Positions 11,763 to 25,297 of a DNA stretch of 64,000 nt are shown here, in pieces. Position numbers and translations under genes: made by a program. Source of the stretch: Karalla daura (Eukaryota > Chordata > Actinopteri > Chaetodontiformes > Leiognathidae); contig CM055189.1 of assembly GCA_029224185.1 (NCBI GenBank), forward strand, positions 27,254,457 to 27,318,456, written 5' to 3'. The stretch's first letter is position 1. Each line of letters opens with the position of its first letter. A model generated the notes under the pieces. It worked only from the letters and a program-made list of their open reading frames with translations. It was not told the DNA's origin and did no database searches.

Positions 11763-14700
11763 GATTCTGATGTGGTTTACTCCATCTGACAGATTAAATT
11801 CTCCCCATTCTTGTGCTGTGTCATGGATCGATCCCCAATGAACATATATTTCCATTATCTTCTTTTCAGTGAGTATCTATGAGCTCTAGGTCGTCAATGA
11901 GAAGTTTTTTGTTTTCCTGTTTGTAATGACTATACAAAAAGTTGCGCTATTTGCTGATGAACTTTCACATTTCCTGTAACATAAAAACACAAAAACTATG
12001 AAATTATTGTGCACTAATTTTCATGTTTTATTGTACAAAAGCTGAATAAAAACAGAGTGGCCCATACCCTCCTGTCCAAACCCATGCATGCACGCATGCA
12101 CACACGCACACACACACTCACATTTTGTTCCAAAACACAGCTTCCAATTACCTGTGCATCCAAACAATTACCTCTGTCCTCCATCCAGCTATTGCTCACT
12201 ATCACCAAAGCATCCCATTATGGTTTCTCACTCAGGGAGAGACACATATAATTAGAATGTCACGCATACACTCACATACACTCATTCACAGACACACACA
12301 CACGTTTGTGCACACAATATTGATGTCTAAACTGACATGGGCATGATCATCTTTCTGAACATATCATCTTGGCAAACATCTCTGTCTCTCTCCCTCTCCC
12401 TCTCGTTCTCCGTCTGAACTCTCACTCACCCTCTATCCATCCAGCACACACACATACACACATATACATAAATACTCCCACTCTCTTTTCAGTGCACTCA
12501 CAGAGCAGCAACGAGATGACCTCCGCACAGGGCCAGATGATCAGGCTGAACGATGACACCAATCTCTGTTATTCTCTCAGAGGCAAACACTGGGACCGTC
12601 CCCTGTCTCTTTAACACCTGTTTGATTAGGCTAATGCCTTCTGTCCCGGCAATCAACACTGTCGTGCATGCACACACACACCCACACCTCATCACATCCA
12701 CGTACAAGTGCATGCAGAGCTAATGAGCGGCTTCCCGCAGCTTGGGCTGTCATCATGGTGGAGGGAGATAATGTCAATATTAACTGACCTGTCATAGCAG
12801 TGAAGTGCTGGGAGGATACACACAATGGGAGAGTGTCTGCCGACAGAAAGGGAGACAGAAATTTGAAAGCATAGCTGTGGGACATTGACTAACAGCATCA
12901 ATTACTTATTCTAGTTGCTTTAAGAACTGTTGTTCCCATCACCATGATGGCTTTTTTCAGCAAACTGCTCTTTCAGCGTCATGTAATTGCTGGAGGCTGT
13001 TGGATATGAATCAAGCTTCAGTATTGTGTGCCACACCTATTCAGAGCAAAGAGCATACGCTCCATCAATATTGCATACATTCTCTATTGTGCATACAAAA
13101 AGATAAAGGTACAATGTGATGGCCATAGTCTAGATGTTTTCGTTGTTGCTTTGATGAAAATCCAGAGTTGTGTTTATTTGACCTTTTTTTTAACAAGGAC
13201 ATAGGCTTAAAAACCTCATATACATGTGCCATCAGCCAAAACAGGATGAGCATCAAGCACATAAACAGGACTACATCAATTCGCAATGGCACCAATAAGT
13301 ATATACAGCACAGTGCAAAGTGCTTGTATCGTTGTGTGTACTTATTGGTACACATGGCATCTTTAAATGTTCCCAGTGGTGACATTCATTCTCTTTAGAT
13401 CCATTTAAATAGACTTTAAAGAGCCTTAAGCTTGGGTTAAGCCTGCAACTTGTCCCAGGACTAAGCTCAGTAGAAGACCAGCTTTTACTCAAATTCACAG
13501 AATTAAAACATTTTAGTTTCACCAAATACATCAAATACCATGAGCGACCTCAGATTATGGTTTCTTTCCCGCAGGACATTTGCCTGAGATATTCTTATAA
13601 ATGAATAAGTGAGCAGTTTTTTATGCAAATTAAGCTTTGTGTGAGTGTCTGTTTACAAGTACTTCTACTTGTGCTTCTATCCATTTGTACACTGGATTTA
13701 TTTTGCTTTTTTCTGATCATTTTAACTTGCTATGTTTGTTTGTGTGAAAAATAATCACTGAGAGAGGCACAACATTATAAAAGCTGATAAATGTAATGAA
13801 TAGGAGTAAGCTTTTGTAATCGAACACATGCACAGTAGCTTGTTTTGTGAGTCTTCCTTTGTCTGTGTGCAAGCAACTGTGTGCTTTGTTGTTTGGTTTC
13901 ATTGCAGTTCAGGGTGACGCTGCATTCTTGCATTGCAGGCACATGGAAACTTGATCCTCTAAAACTAGTGGCTCCACCTGTTATCCAAGCTATCCCCAGG
14001 GGCTAAAGGAGAGAGTAAGGGTGCATTGAGAAGAAAGAGCAGGAACGAGGGGGAGCTGGGGGTAGCGGGAAGCCTTTCATGTGAAAAAAGGATCGTGTAG
14101 GGAAATGAAGAGGGAATTGTAAAGAGTAAGGTCACACCTGTAACGGACTCAAAGAGACAGAGAAGGATGTGGGGATAAGGGTAACGCCAGAGAGCGAAAG
14201 GCAAGATCACTGTGGAGAGCCATCTCTTTTTAGTGAGTCAAACAGATAGATAGGGCTGTGAAAATCATAGTCAAGGCTTTCAGGGCTTTTTCATGGACGG
14301 AGACTGAGGAAAAGTAAGTGAGAATTCAGAGTAATGTTACTGACGAAAGAGAGTGAAGATATAACCAGTGATTTCAGGGTCATTGTGTGGAATAGGCAGA
14401 GAGGTCGCAGAGAGAAAACACTGGAAGAAAGGCTCCAGCTGTGCCCTGCTGGGGGACTCTGGGGCTTGTGATTTTTTGTTTGTTTTATTTTCTTTGTGTA
14501 TGTGTATGCTTGATCTCTGGGCTCTTACCATGTGTCATCCCTGCAGCAATAAAGTGGACGGTCAATATGGAGCTGTGCCTGGTCTCATGCTGGCCCTCTC
14601 ATCACACACCCGGGTCTGACTGCCAGTCCCAACACCTGGACCAAGAGAGTGCAGTGCACTCACAGGGCAGGCACTCTGAAGTTTCCCCAAGTGCACCTGT

Positions 14701-16530
14701 AATCATAAACACATTCCCAGTATCACACTGTGGAGGAGGTGGAGCCACAGTTTAACGTCCATACACATGACCCATCCATGAAAGGAAAGAAAACAGTCAA
14801 GGAACACAAAACAGATCTCAACCTAGGCCAACCATTCCAGAGATGTGGCAAAAACATAAACAAATACTTCATGAGTGTTTGCATGCATGTCCACACTTGC
14901 ACACCAAGGCCTGTTGGGGCATGTGCTATGACACACATTTGCACGAGGGGACACCTCAAGGCACTTACTCCTGGTCCTTCCAGTCAGCAGGGTGTGGACA
15001 GAGATCTCACTGAAAGTGATAGCACACCCCAAGGGAAAGACACCATGAGCTTTAATTTTCTTCTTTTCCATCCAGCCTCTCTCTACCTCGCTGCCCTTTA
15101 CTCCTCTTCCTTCAAATTGAGATTTTTCGGACTTTCGACCAATCTTTTTGCCAAATATACATTTTCGCTTCCCATGGGGATAACAAACATAGAAAGTCTT
15201 CATTTTTTTCCACCTGCATGCATCCTTTCTCTTGCTCCTCCCTGAATATCAGATATTTTTTCCTCACATGCTTCTGTTTGTGACACACATTGACTTCCTC
15301 TATAGAATAATACATTTAAGCCCATAACCTGTGCAACATTTTGCTTCTCTATTGAATTGCAAGTATTGTTTGCAGAGTGGCCTGCACAAGCTTCTATGGT
15401 TCAAGCCAATGGTGTGAGGTGAACCAAAGCAATAAGCTTTAACCTATGCTACCTTTATGTAAATGCTGAGATGTTATATTTTCAGTCCAGGGATTAGTGC
15501 AGTTGCTTGGTTATGTTGGTAACAATGAAATGTAAATAGAATGTCTCATTGTGTTGATAACACAAATACTGGTTTCTTCCAAGGTCAGCAAAGTACTGTT
15601 TGATTGAATTTTTTTTGTTTTTCAAACAAGAATATTCGATTCATATCAGAGAACTGTTTTGAGATCAGTTTCATAATATGCCTAGTGTGAATTACAAGGC
15701 GGCGCATGCCTTCACTGGACTGGATCATTATATTGTTTCAATATTTGCCTCCAGTCAATATGTAGCTGCGTTTTATAAGCAATCAATTTCAATGCCAAAA
15801 AAGTGAAGCTGATGGTAATACAGCCAGAAAATTTCAACCTGGACCTATTGTTTTGAAACGTCTTCACAAAGTGGATACTCTGATCAAAAAGACAAATTCT
15901 GTTGCTAAACTGAAACACAAGAAAGACAATGACTTTCAATCAAACACACACAAAAAAGCTGTGGAGGGAAACAACTGCTGTACAATATAACAAGAATCTA
16001 GTGTGTGTAAGAGGAAACAGGAATGTGTGTTTGTTATGCATTGATAAGAACAGTTTGACATTTTGAGAAGACCTGTAGCACTTAAAGTAAATATGATGCT
16101 AATTAGAGTAGCTTGTTAGCTTAACTGAGCACACAAGACTGGAAACTGGGGAGAGCAGTCAGTCTGACTATATCCCGCCTGCCAGCACCTCTGAAGTTCA
16201 CTAATTAACACAATGTGGCTTGTACCTTTGGTGTGTACAAATGGCAAAGTTAGGTGGGGTGGGTGCTTGTTGGGGCTTACATGTTGGACTTTATCTTGAC
16301 TTTGGGCAGTTGCCAAGCAACAAGCAGAGACTCCAGAAAGTTACTGGTCCTGAGAAATCATCCAGCACACAGCATAAACAACATAAACTAACATGTTAAT
16401 TAGAGTGTTTCAGGGCCACTACTTGTGTTTCCTCACTGCTGGACAGAGCTGAGCCAGTTGTTGCCCTCTTTGCAGTGTTGTTTGAGCTGTACACTCTTAC
16501 TGCCATGCATGACAGCATGACTTCAGGGGC

Positions 16531-16536
16531 ACACAC

Positions 16537-16579
<43 letters not shown>
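16531..16579. repeat. (CA)n microsatellite
   Basis: About 24 CA units with one G interruption. Confidence 0.95.
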
Positions 16580-16582
<3 letters not shown>

Positions 16583-19500
16583 TCACACACACATGCTTGC
16601 TCTGAAGATGCATGCACCTGATTGAGCCGGTCACTGGTGCATGTACACCCCGACATGCTTTCTATTATATGCACATCTGCCACCAGATTACAGGATAGTT
16701 TTTATTTTTTTTATATTCAAGCAATTTATTGATCTGCAAGATGACATGTTAAAATCATCATCATACGTTAACTATGTTGTAGTTTATTATTTGGTAAAAT
16801 GCATTGCACCTGCTGTCTGCCTCCAAAATGTAGTGTGTCATTGAAATGAACACAACCACCAGTGTGTCCTATTTTATATGAAAGTCCTTCAATATAGACA
16901 ACAAGTTATTTTTAGGATCAATCTCCCTTTGCTGCATCCTGAGATAAGAGCTGATGAGACCTTGAAGGCAGCAGCAGAAAAGCAAATGACAGGAGAGGGG
17001 AGTGACACATAGCTTACATGTACACAAAATGTACACAAACATGAGACAAAGCTGTGTGAGCTGAGGTTAAGGTCTCTTCAACTCTTACCTCCTCCACCTC
17101 TGGGACCCTATTGGACCACAGAGCTACACTGCCCCCCTCAGGAAAGCCAGTCCTCTGTCCAGCCTAGGAGATTCATGGGCCTGCGCTGTCCCTGTAAAAT
17201 GTTAATTTTTGTAATTCTGCATGTGAAGAGAGAGGAAACATCCCACAGTCACAGTCTTTTGTCAAGTGTGCAAACAACACCACATTTCAAGAAATTTAAA
17301 CCAAGTTAATGATGTGTGTTGGGTTACCGATGCAAAGCCAGGTCAAATGAACCAATTAGATCCCAGCACACAATGGCTGTGTGACAGCTGAAGTGGAATT
17401 CTTATTGCAATTTCACGACTGCTCACTCTCTCTCACACACACAGACACACTGCCTGTCTCTCTCTCTCTCAGCTGAACTCCTGCCCTCTCAACCAGGAGC
17501 AGATTTGATTGGTTTTGGTTTTCACAAGCATTTAGTTTTAACGTGCACCTGGAAAGTGGCATGTGTGCAAGGTTCTGTGTGTGTGTATTTGCTCCGGGTG
17601 TGTGCGTGAGGGGTCTCAGCTGCTCTGGTTGTGAATCAATTCAATTGGAGACACTTTATCTCACTTTGCATCATTCTCTCTACTTCACCTCCTCCTACTT
17701 GGTTTTGCATTTGATATTTCTCTGTTTCTTAGGTCAGAGGCTTATCTTAAAATGTCAAGGAACAAGTGTCCAACTGATTTTTATTCTAGCTGCCTGATCA
17801 GGGACCGGTCTACACCTTGGATGTATTTAACCTGTTAGTGGGAGGAGAGGAGAACCAAAATGTGGAACTCGAGGATCAGCACTGACTCCCATTTTGCAGT
17901 CTCTGAGGCACATTGCTACTGTATTGCACTTTTTCCACATCAGACATTTGACATGTTCCAGCAGGGAAAACACAGGTACAAACAACAGAATCAATGAGTG
18001 CTATTTAGCCAGTCATCTTCCACAGTTCTGAAATACCACTATGACAAATAAGTGAAAATGTCTACAAAGAAAATGTCTATAATGAAAATGTCATATTGCT
18101 CTCCTACAGTGTGCCTGTATATGTGTAAACAAAGGCGGGAAACAAAAGGGGATAAAGATCTCAACAGTTGCCAGTCAAGCATTCATGCTGACTAGACTGG
18201 GGATCTGCTCTGTGTTTTCCCAGATTGCACTCATGAAATCCAAAAAATGCAAAACAGAAAGAAAAATCAGGTCTGAGCTTTCTTCCCAAGAATGCTGCCC
18301 ATGCCACAACTATCTGAAAAGCTTTCTACATGTGATGTTGTGGTGATTTTACTCAAAATTGCGGCAGGTACCTGCTTTTGCTGTGTTAAACATAGGGAGG
18401 ATTCCCTGTGATGGGGTCCATCCACATCAAATTCACTCTCTCCTTCTTTTACGATTCACTGTTTTTATCAGGCCTTCCTGTCAGTTTTAAAGCTCAGCTA
18501 TCCTAGGGCTGACTCAAAAGTGAAAAGCTTCCAATCACTTATGCTAAGTAAGGTTTGCAGATCATAAATTTGGGAAAAAGAAGAACACTGGCATCGGTGC
18601 AGCACAGAAATCACAGTGAGTACTCTGAGAGAAACTTTGTTCGATCAGTGCCCAAAGTCAAGCAGGTGAGACAACAACAACATTGGAGGCAGAGATTCAA
18701 AGGGAAATAAGCCTGATGGAGAAGTGCTTATGTGCATATGATTCTCTTCACTTTCTTACAGAGCAAATTTAGTGCTCTCTTGTGTCCTGTGGATGGGGGA
18801 TTAACCACCCTGGAGGAAGGCTGAAGTGGTCCATCAGAGGATAAAGATGATCTCTCAGAGGGACCTTGCGTTGATTTGCAGTGACCCTTCCCTGTAAGAT
18901 GAAAGCGGGAGCCAAAGCTAAGCCAGTTCATTTGTCACAAGTCTATAGATCACAATGCATTGTGGGTATTTCCTATTTCCGGGTGCCCTTCATAAAGAGA
19001 CAGGTCAGAAAATGTTTTTGTAGTAATTCTTATTGTTAATTCATAATATGTACAGGACATATAGAAGAAAGGAAATGCTGTTCATGTCTCACCTAATAAT
19101 TTCATGCGATTCTATGGAAAAGCAAAAACAAAATTAGAATTGAATGACTAAACATAAAGCTGTGAAGTAAAACTTAAAACCTAGAACTAAGTATTATTAG
19201 GGTCCGAGCAACGAAGTTGCGAGAACCCTATTAAAACTCTCCTGTTTCTTTTTATTATTATTTATTAGGGTTCGAGCAACGAAGTTGAACATGCTTGAAA
19301 ACGCACCATTTTCAGTGTGCACATTTGGATTGGCGGAAAATTTCACATTTTAAAGTTGTTCAAAATGAACGGGGCAAAATTCTGCAATAGCAGCACCTAG
19401 AAAATTTGAAACGGCAAGCCCCACTTCTGAGTTTCGCCTAAATGCATGAAACTTGGTGGGTTTATAGAACATCCTGAGGCGCACAAAAAATCCTCAAAGA

Positions 19501-19967
19501 AGCCCCACCTTCAACCCAACAGGAAGTCGGCCATTTTGACTTGTATGTTTTCTCATTTTGAAGGAGCTGTTCCAAGGGCTTTTTCCCGATTGACTCCAAA
19601 TTAGGTACAGATCATCTAGAGACCATGGTGACCAATACTCGTCAAAAGAATTTCTGTAGGCCACAGGTTGTGGTTGTCCAGCTGCACAAAAAAGTCTCTT
19701 GCACCAATGGTCTGAACCTAACAGGAATTCTGTTATTTTGATACTAATGGTTAAAGGGCAGTTTTATTTTGTATTGTTTACTCTTCCATCTAATCTAATC
19801 TTTTATCCCACAGGAAACGTTATTTAATATGTATGTCAAGTATTATCTATTATTTATTATATTTATTATTTTATTTCATTTAATTTCAGTTATATATATT
19901 TCTGTATATATTTTATATATGTAATATTTACAAGATTCTATTGGTTGTTATTGATCTTAAATTACTG

Positions 19968-20034
19968 GAAACGTACATTTCCCTGAGGGAGCATCCCAAA
20001 GGGATTAACATAAGAAAGTCTAAAGTCTAAAGTC
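19968..20034 (+). repeat. LINE-like 3' tail with TAAAGTC repeats
   Basis: The sequence ccctgagggagcatcccaaa is followed by tandem TAAAGTC units (about 20009-20034). Short heptamer repeats after a conserved 3' UTR are typical of L2/Rex-type fish LINEs. It abuts the minus-strand gag fragment. No reverse transcriptase frame is attached. Confidence 0.45.
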
Positions 20035-20039
20035 CATCC

Positions 20040-20352
20040 TTGCGCATGCACAGAGTAGAATGTGTTCAAGTATTAGCTTGGGACTGGTGTGCTGCTGCTG
20101 CAGCAGGCTGAACTGGTGCTGCATGGACCTCCAACGGCTTTCTTGCCGCGCTGCTTCCAGTTCAAGCTGGGTGTCTCGTGCCTGCTGCTGCGCCATCATC
20201 GCGCGAAACATGTCTCGCAGCTCCTGCACTGACAGGTGTTCTGCTACCCTGGCCAGCTCTGAGTCATGACTGCTGTCATCGTCTCCGCCAGTGGTCCCGC
20301 CTTCCCGCAGACCAGGTCTCCGCTCCATAGAGGGGGGTTTCTTCGGCCCCAT
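20040..20352 (-). pseudogene. Truncated gag N-terminus of a fish Ty3/gypsy-like LTR element
   Basis: From Met at 20352 the frame reads an acidic and Arg-rich start (MGPKKPPSMERRPG), then ELARVAEHLSVQELRDMF and a long coiled, Gln-rich helix (MAQQQARDTQLELEAAR, RWRSMQHQFSLLQQQ). This helical, QQQARD-containing N-terminus is one I associate with gag of fish gypsy elements. It stops after about 100 residues where a LINE-like tail begins, so capsid and nucleocapsid are missing. Upstream on the minus strand the leader reads through a GC-rich stretch towards a possible LTR. Confidence 0.5.
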
Positions 20353-20802
20353 CCAATCTGCAGGATGCCTCACCACGACCCGAAGGCGAATAGGAGAGTG
20401 TGGGAAAAAGCAAAAATGCCACAAAAATAAAAAAAAAGGAATACAATGGTTAAAAAAGAAAAAGAGGAGAAAGAGAGGAAAAAAATCACTGCTGCCCTGT
20501 GGCGGCTGGCTTTATGGCCGCACATGGAAACAGGTGGCAAGACATCGTGCTACGCACCACATCCACACACACACACTGAACAATTAAGTACGCCACACAT
20601 TCCTTCCGTTTCAACATTGTAATCTTTATTTAGCCTTTCTCATTTAAGTTACAGCTAGACGCTCATAGTTCTTAAGTTGCAGTTTGTTAATTTAATTCTT
20701 TGTTTGAGTTATTTAAGTTACCGGCGTGGAGAGGCGATGTCTGGTCAAGCTGCTGCAGGCGCGACTTCCGGGTGACCAGCTTCCGGGCAAAGGACTTCCG
20801 CA

Positions 20803-21335
20803 GTGTCGGTACCCGATCTGTCCGGAAGTTCTGTGTATACTGCACATGCGCACAATGACGTTTGATCGCGTTTCAGGAAAATGAACATGACGTATAAGGA
20901 AGAAGGACGGTTTTCTTGCCCATTCGTACCTGTTGAGTTACGGCAGTTGCTAGCTTTTTAAATGATTTATTTACTATAAAATTGTCTCTCGCCTGTCTCA
21001 GCTTCTTCACAGACACCACAGTAGATCTTACTCCTCTGGAAATATATTGGGAATATATTCCCGCAGTGCTTTATAAAATTCAAAAGTAATTCTATAATGA
21101 ATAAAACACTAAAATTACAAAGAAATGTTATAAAGTTTTGTCTGTAAGATGGCTCCCCCAGCTGAAAGGCACTGCTGTCAGTCTCTTTCGCACCACCCTG
21201 AGGTAATAGAATCTAAACAAACCGCAAGGGACGAATTGGGCATTGTCGTGAACACTCGGACTAGAATACACAAACTGCGCATGCGCGGACACAGAGCACC
21301 GATCGGGTACTTCTGGACAGATCGGGTACCGACAC
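20803..21335. mobile_element. 533-bp DNA element with 27-bp terminal inverted repeats
   Basis: The arm 20803-20829 (gtgtcggtacccgatctgtc...) and the reverse complement of 21309-21335 differ at one base in 27. Both sides are flanked by GCA (20800-20802 and 21336-21338), a possible 3-bp target duplication. It has no transposase frame, so it is a non-autonomous element. It lies inside the sequence upstream of the minus-strand gag fragment. Confidence 0.65.
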
Positions 21336-21409
21336 GCAGCGTAGAGTTTCACATTAAGAGGCCAGTGGAGGGGTCCATATCCAGGAAGAGTCATGGGAGG
21401 GAGGGAGTT

Positions 21410-21760
21410 CAGTAGTGTGGGAATGTGGATTTGTTTCTGATTGATATTATTTAGAATTTATTTGACTTTGCAAATATTATTTATTTACCATTGTCTTTTC
21501 TTTGAGTTGACTGTTGTCCACGGGTTTTGAATAGTGTATTTCATTTTTGGTTGTTAGCTCCCTAGTGTGTCTAGTGGTTTAATCCATTGAGTATATAGGT
21601 TACCCCCGTGTGTCCCTTGGAGGTCACTTTTCTTGAGTTAAGTTCTGTTAAGTTTACAGATATAATAAAAGAACAAAGCAAGCTGATGACCCGGCTCATG
21701 TCTTTCTTTCTGAGCCAGGTAATGTACCAGCGCATGATCACTGAGGGGCCATGCCCCCAG
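21410..21760 (+). mobile_element. Possible LTR fragment (weak)
   Basis: A purine-rich run (gggagggagggag, near 21393-21410) is followed by sequence starting tgtgggaatg, a TATA-like 'gtatatagg' (about 21591) and 'aataaaag' (about 21665). This order fits a polypurine tract plus 3' LTR. No matching second LTR or adjoining pol was seen. Near 21776-21812 there is a short degenerate repeat of 'cattagcg/ctagcac'. Confidence 0.25.
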
Positions 21761-22449
21761 GTAGCTCCTTAGCACGCTAGCACATTAGCGCATTAGCGTA
21801 CTAGCGCGCAAGCTCCCCCAGCGCCCACGTAAAAGTGTGTGTGTGTACTTGTTTGTGTACAGATGTCCGAGTCCGGGCTGATGTAAGCCGCTATGGCTGG
21901 GGAAATGTGCAGTCCGTCCCGGACTGTCACAGACTTGTATGTTTTCCCCTTCAGAGGGAGCTGTTCCTAGGCCTTTTGCATGATCTACTTCAAATCAGTT
22001 ACACCTAGAAATGTTGACCACGGATTTATTCAAATGTTGTCATAGGCAAATAAAAATTGTTATACAGATACATACTAAAGAAATATACAAAAAGTCTCTT
22101 GACATGATGACCCTAACCCAACAGGAAGTCGGCCATTTTGATTTGAATTTTTGAATTTTAAAAACATCTCCTCCAAGGGGGTTAACCCAATTGGCTTCAA
22201 ATTTGGTACAAATCATCTTTGGACCAAGCTGAGAAAATTGTATGTACAGAATTTTTTAAGTCAAAAGGCATGGCCACTAGCGCATGACAAAGTTTGGTTC
22301 TTTGTCATCAATATTTCAAAATGCTTTTTCGGGCAGACACTTTGTCATAACATGATTGCATTGTGTGCTTGAACAGCCAGTTAATGTCCTTGTCAATGGA
22401 CATTACTAAATGTCTGAAGCGCCACCTTGAAATTTGCAAAAACCCCTCC

Positions 22450-23040
22450 CTATTGTCACAATCTGAGTTTGATCGTGATTTAAAAATAAAGTGAGGACCC
22501 AAACGCACGACTCAATACACAAATAATATGAGTGAATGGTGATTTTAATAAAGAAACTAAAAAGGAACCATACAGAGAACTCAACTACCAAAGGGGCAAA
22601 CCATAGTGAAGATACAAACATGGAAAAACTCAAGAAGCTAAGGTGACTAAATACACAGACAAGACATGAGGATGTGTGCTTACCCCAGGGAGAACATGAG
22701 GAAAAGGACCACAAAGAAGCTTGAAACAAAGAGACCGAAATGCACTAGGAACTCGAAATACAAACACTGGGAACTGGAAATCCACATATGCCGAACTGAA
22801 ATACCAGAAAACACCAAGACGAATGAGAACCAGAAGGAACAGAGAGCACAAGAGAGCTGAGACAGACAAGCAACCAAATCAAAATCAAAATCAAAATGCA
22901 CTGGCGACAAGACAAAGGGCAGACACAGACTTTAAGCACCAGTGATTAGGGGAGAACGAGACTCAGGTGGGACATGAGGAAAGGGCAAGTGAGCAGACAC
23001 AAGGAAGGTCAGGCTTTCAAAATAAAACAGGAAAATGACA
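22450..23040. repeat. Non-autonomous fish repeat inserted in the larger repeat
   Basis: The words 'gtgaggacccaaacgcacgac', 'gactcaggtgggacatgagg' and long stretches of aca/gaa-rich 'accagg, acaggg' sequence match the style of a common fish non-autonomous element. A related copy appears at about 56590-56960. Short frames across it on both strands are meaningless. The edges and superfamily are uncertain. Confidence 0.45.
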
Positions 23041-23490
23041 AGACAGAAATTTTGTGGATTATAAATATGACAATTTGTAGGTGTATACAGTTTATCAAGA
23101 AGTGCTCTTGCACTGATGGTCAGAACTGGACAGGAAGTCAGCCATTTTGGTTTTGTGTCGCTATTTCAATACATCACTTGTTACCCGCCTAGAGATTTCA
23201 TCCCATTAACTACTTAACATGTTGTACAAGATCACCTTAACGGCATTGTGATCAAAAGTTCAGAATAGATTTTCTCTAAGTCAAGGGGTGTAGCCATATG
23301 GCAGCCACAGTAGAGAGATGGTTCACAATCTGAATCACAGGGATGCTGCTCAGCCCAGAAGAGATTCCTCTTCAAAATGTGCTACAAAAAAGGATTCTTG
23401 GAATGGCCTAGGAACTACATTGACCTAGAAGTTGCCAGTATCCCGACAGGCGCACAGGCAAGCACCCGCTCAAGCTACTTGCAGCTTTAA

Positions 23491-25297
23491 TTGTTTATTA
23501 GGCCTTCTTTAGGGCAGCTACGGTCTCTTTCATATCTTCTCTTATGCTTTTAGACCCCATCTCTCTGCCTTTCATCTGGTTGTGATGTATGGTGCTACTG
23601 TATGTGATAAAAAGTGCGGAGGGTAGGTGATGGAGGGTATGTTTAGATGATTAATGAAATGGGGCTCAGGATTAAGAGCTGTTGACTGGGAGGCAAGGAG
23701 AGAACATGTGACTTAACCCAGAGTTTCTGCAATACTGTGAGGCTGCAGGCTGCGGTCAGCATGGAATTATCCTGTTTGATCTGATTTAATGAAGCAACAT
23801 AATATCTTATTCTTCAAGTCTAATATAAGCAGTACTTTCTAAAGAAGGTTTCTATAATTTGTTATTGTCATTATTGTTTAGGTCTGTAGGCAGGAACCCT
23901 CCAGTGTGTCTATGCGTATAATGTAAATAATACAGATTTGTTTTTGCAGTTCAAAGAGATGAACTGCTAATGTTTTCATGTACTTTGAGTTCTGAAATCA
24001 TGAAAGCATTTCCTATTTGCTCAGGGTAACCAATAGTCCTCTACCCCTGATGGGCACATACTGTAAAAGTGTGACAGCTTTCTGCTTTGAAGGACTTTAA
24101 AACACCTTTAATGCTTCAAATACATTTAACCTTAAAGCCAATATATATAATTTTTCCATATAAAAGTAAACATTATTCCATCAGATAGATAGATATAAAG
24201 ATACAGTAATACCTCGAGATACAAAATGAATTTATTCCGGGAGAGCTCTTGTATCTTTGAATTTTCATACTATGAGACAAGATTTACCCTATAAATGGTG
24301 TCATTTGTTCCAGCCGAGCCCCTCGTCATTGTATAAAGTGTAAATATTGTTCTCATATAATATTATTATTCATACTGTACTCTGGGAGGAAGGGGATGAT
24401 GGGAGATAACTGAGATAACGAGCTTGTATAAGAATAAGAATACCTTATTATACCTTATACCTTAATTGTTACAGCATATTGATTTCATACATTACATGCA
24501 AAATAATAAAATGAATACAAATAAAAAATACAATACAACACAAATAAACATGAAATAGAGCTAACAGTGTTGATAAGGTGGTACATTCATAAACCACAAG
24601 ATAAAAGCACAACAAAACTTTCATGTGATGCTGCGAAATGAATTCTGCGAGGACAGCTGTCCATTGACACTTTTGATTTTCTTTGTTGAAACCATTCACT
24701 GATGTTATTTTAACACACAAAATATTGCATTGCAAAAACAATGCAATGCATATTAGATTACAATGAAATAGTGTTAAATTACAATTAAATTCTGTAGACT
24801 TAAAAAAAACACAAAAGATTACCAATATAGAAGTAGCTAATGCTAGTAACCATGCTGTTATAAAAGATGGATGTAGCCTTCCAGTACAAAAAATGAAGAC
24901 AATGCAGAAGTGACTTTTCTTGCAATACCCCAGAGATCCGCTAGGCCTGGCTCCAAAAAACACTTTCTCCAATACACACCCTGTCAAAAAACGCCATTTT
25001 CAGTCATGAAAGCGTCACAGAAGCAAGAGCATTACATTCACATTGATTGGATGAATAGACTGTGTTTACCTCATTCTCCGATATCAAGTATGGATCAGTG
25101 GGTGTGTTGAGGAGGAGGGAGGTGAAAAGTTATGTCACTCAAACCCCCCACCCGCCCGATGGTTTCTGCTGGCTCCATTACGAGGAATGGCAGCCCCCTC
25201 CAACTCAAACTCCTGGCTTCATCATGCCTCCTTGCAAACCAGTGGGTGACGTCACGGAGGGTTGGGGCTTGCTCCAACTATATGAACCCTTTCTCTG
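23491..25297. other. Non-coding stretch with small repeat fragments
   Basis: This is AT-rich DNA. Around 24203-24290 the words 'acagtaatacctcgagatac' and 'attccgggagagctcttgtatc' look like one end of a TIR-type DNA transposon, but the other end is not seen. A 172-codon minus frame (24469-24987) is hydrophobic and AT-driven, with no domain. Near 25240-25275 a block 'gtgacgtcacggagggttgggg' contains a perfect CRE palindrome (TGACGTCA); it resembles a repeated fish sequence, so a regulatory role is doubtful. Confidence 0.4.

Larger units (their letters stand above)
9020..19195. other. Ten kilobases of non-coding DNA, no gene recognised
   Basis: The region is AT-rich, lies upstream of the CpG-island promoter, and its open frames are all short and lack domains. 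It contains the stem-loop at 11639-11697, an 18-bp tandem repeat at 11709-11762, CA tracts near 12095-12120, 12290-12302 and 16531-16579, and otherwise unique-looking sequence. The longest frame (14730-15245, 171 codons) has no recognisable feature. Enhancers or conserved non-coding elements cannot be judged without comparison to other fish. Confidence 0.5.
19196..23491 (+). repeat. Fish dispersed repeat ('GGGTCCGAGCAACG' type), broken by nested insertions
   Basis: The left end is a hairpin (19200-19228) with stems GGGT/ACCC and GCAAC/GTTGC. A second, partial copy of the start follows at 19266. The body carries degenerate copies of a roughly 200-bp unit containing 'aacaggaagtcggccatttt' (19518, 22120, about 23130). 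The right end is 'caagctacttgcagctttaat' (to 23490), with a short CAAG/CTTG hairpin. I recognise this start and end as those of a very common fish repeat, but I cannot give its class with confidence. Other elements interrupt it at about 19740-21940 and 22450-23040. Confidence 0.6.

Noticed and set aside
14730..15245. 171-codon plus frame
   Set aside because: It overlaps a 126-codon minus frame and has no domain, repeats or splice context.
24469..24987. 172-codon hydrophobic minus frame, possibly a membrane protein
   Set aside because: The hydrophobicity follows from AT-rich codons (Phe, Ile, Leu, Cys). There is no clear topology, domain or start.
25247..25256. Perfect CRE palindrome TGACGTCA as a regulatory site
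   Set aside because: It lies in a block that looks like a dispersed fish repeat and is not near a recognised promoter.
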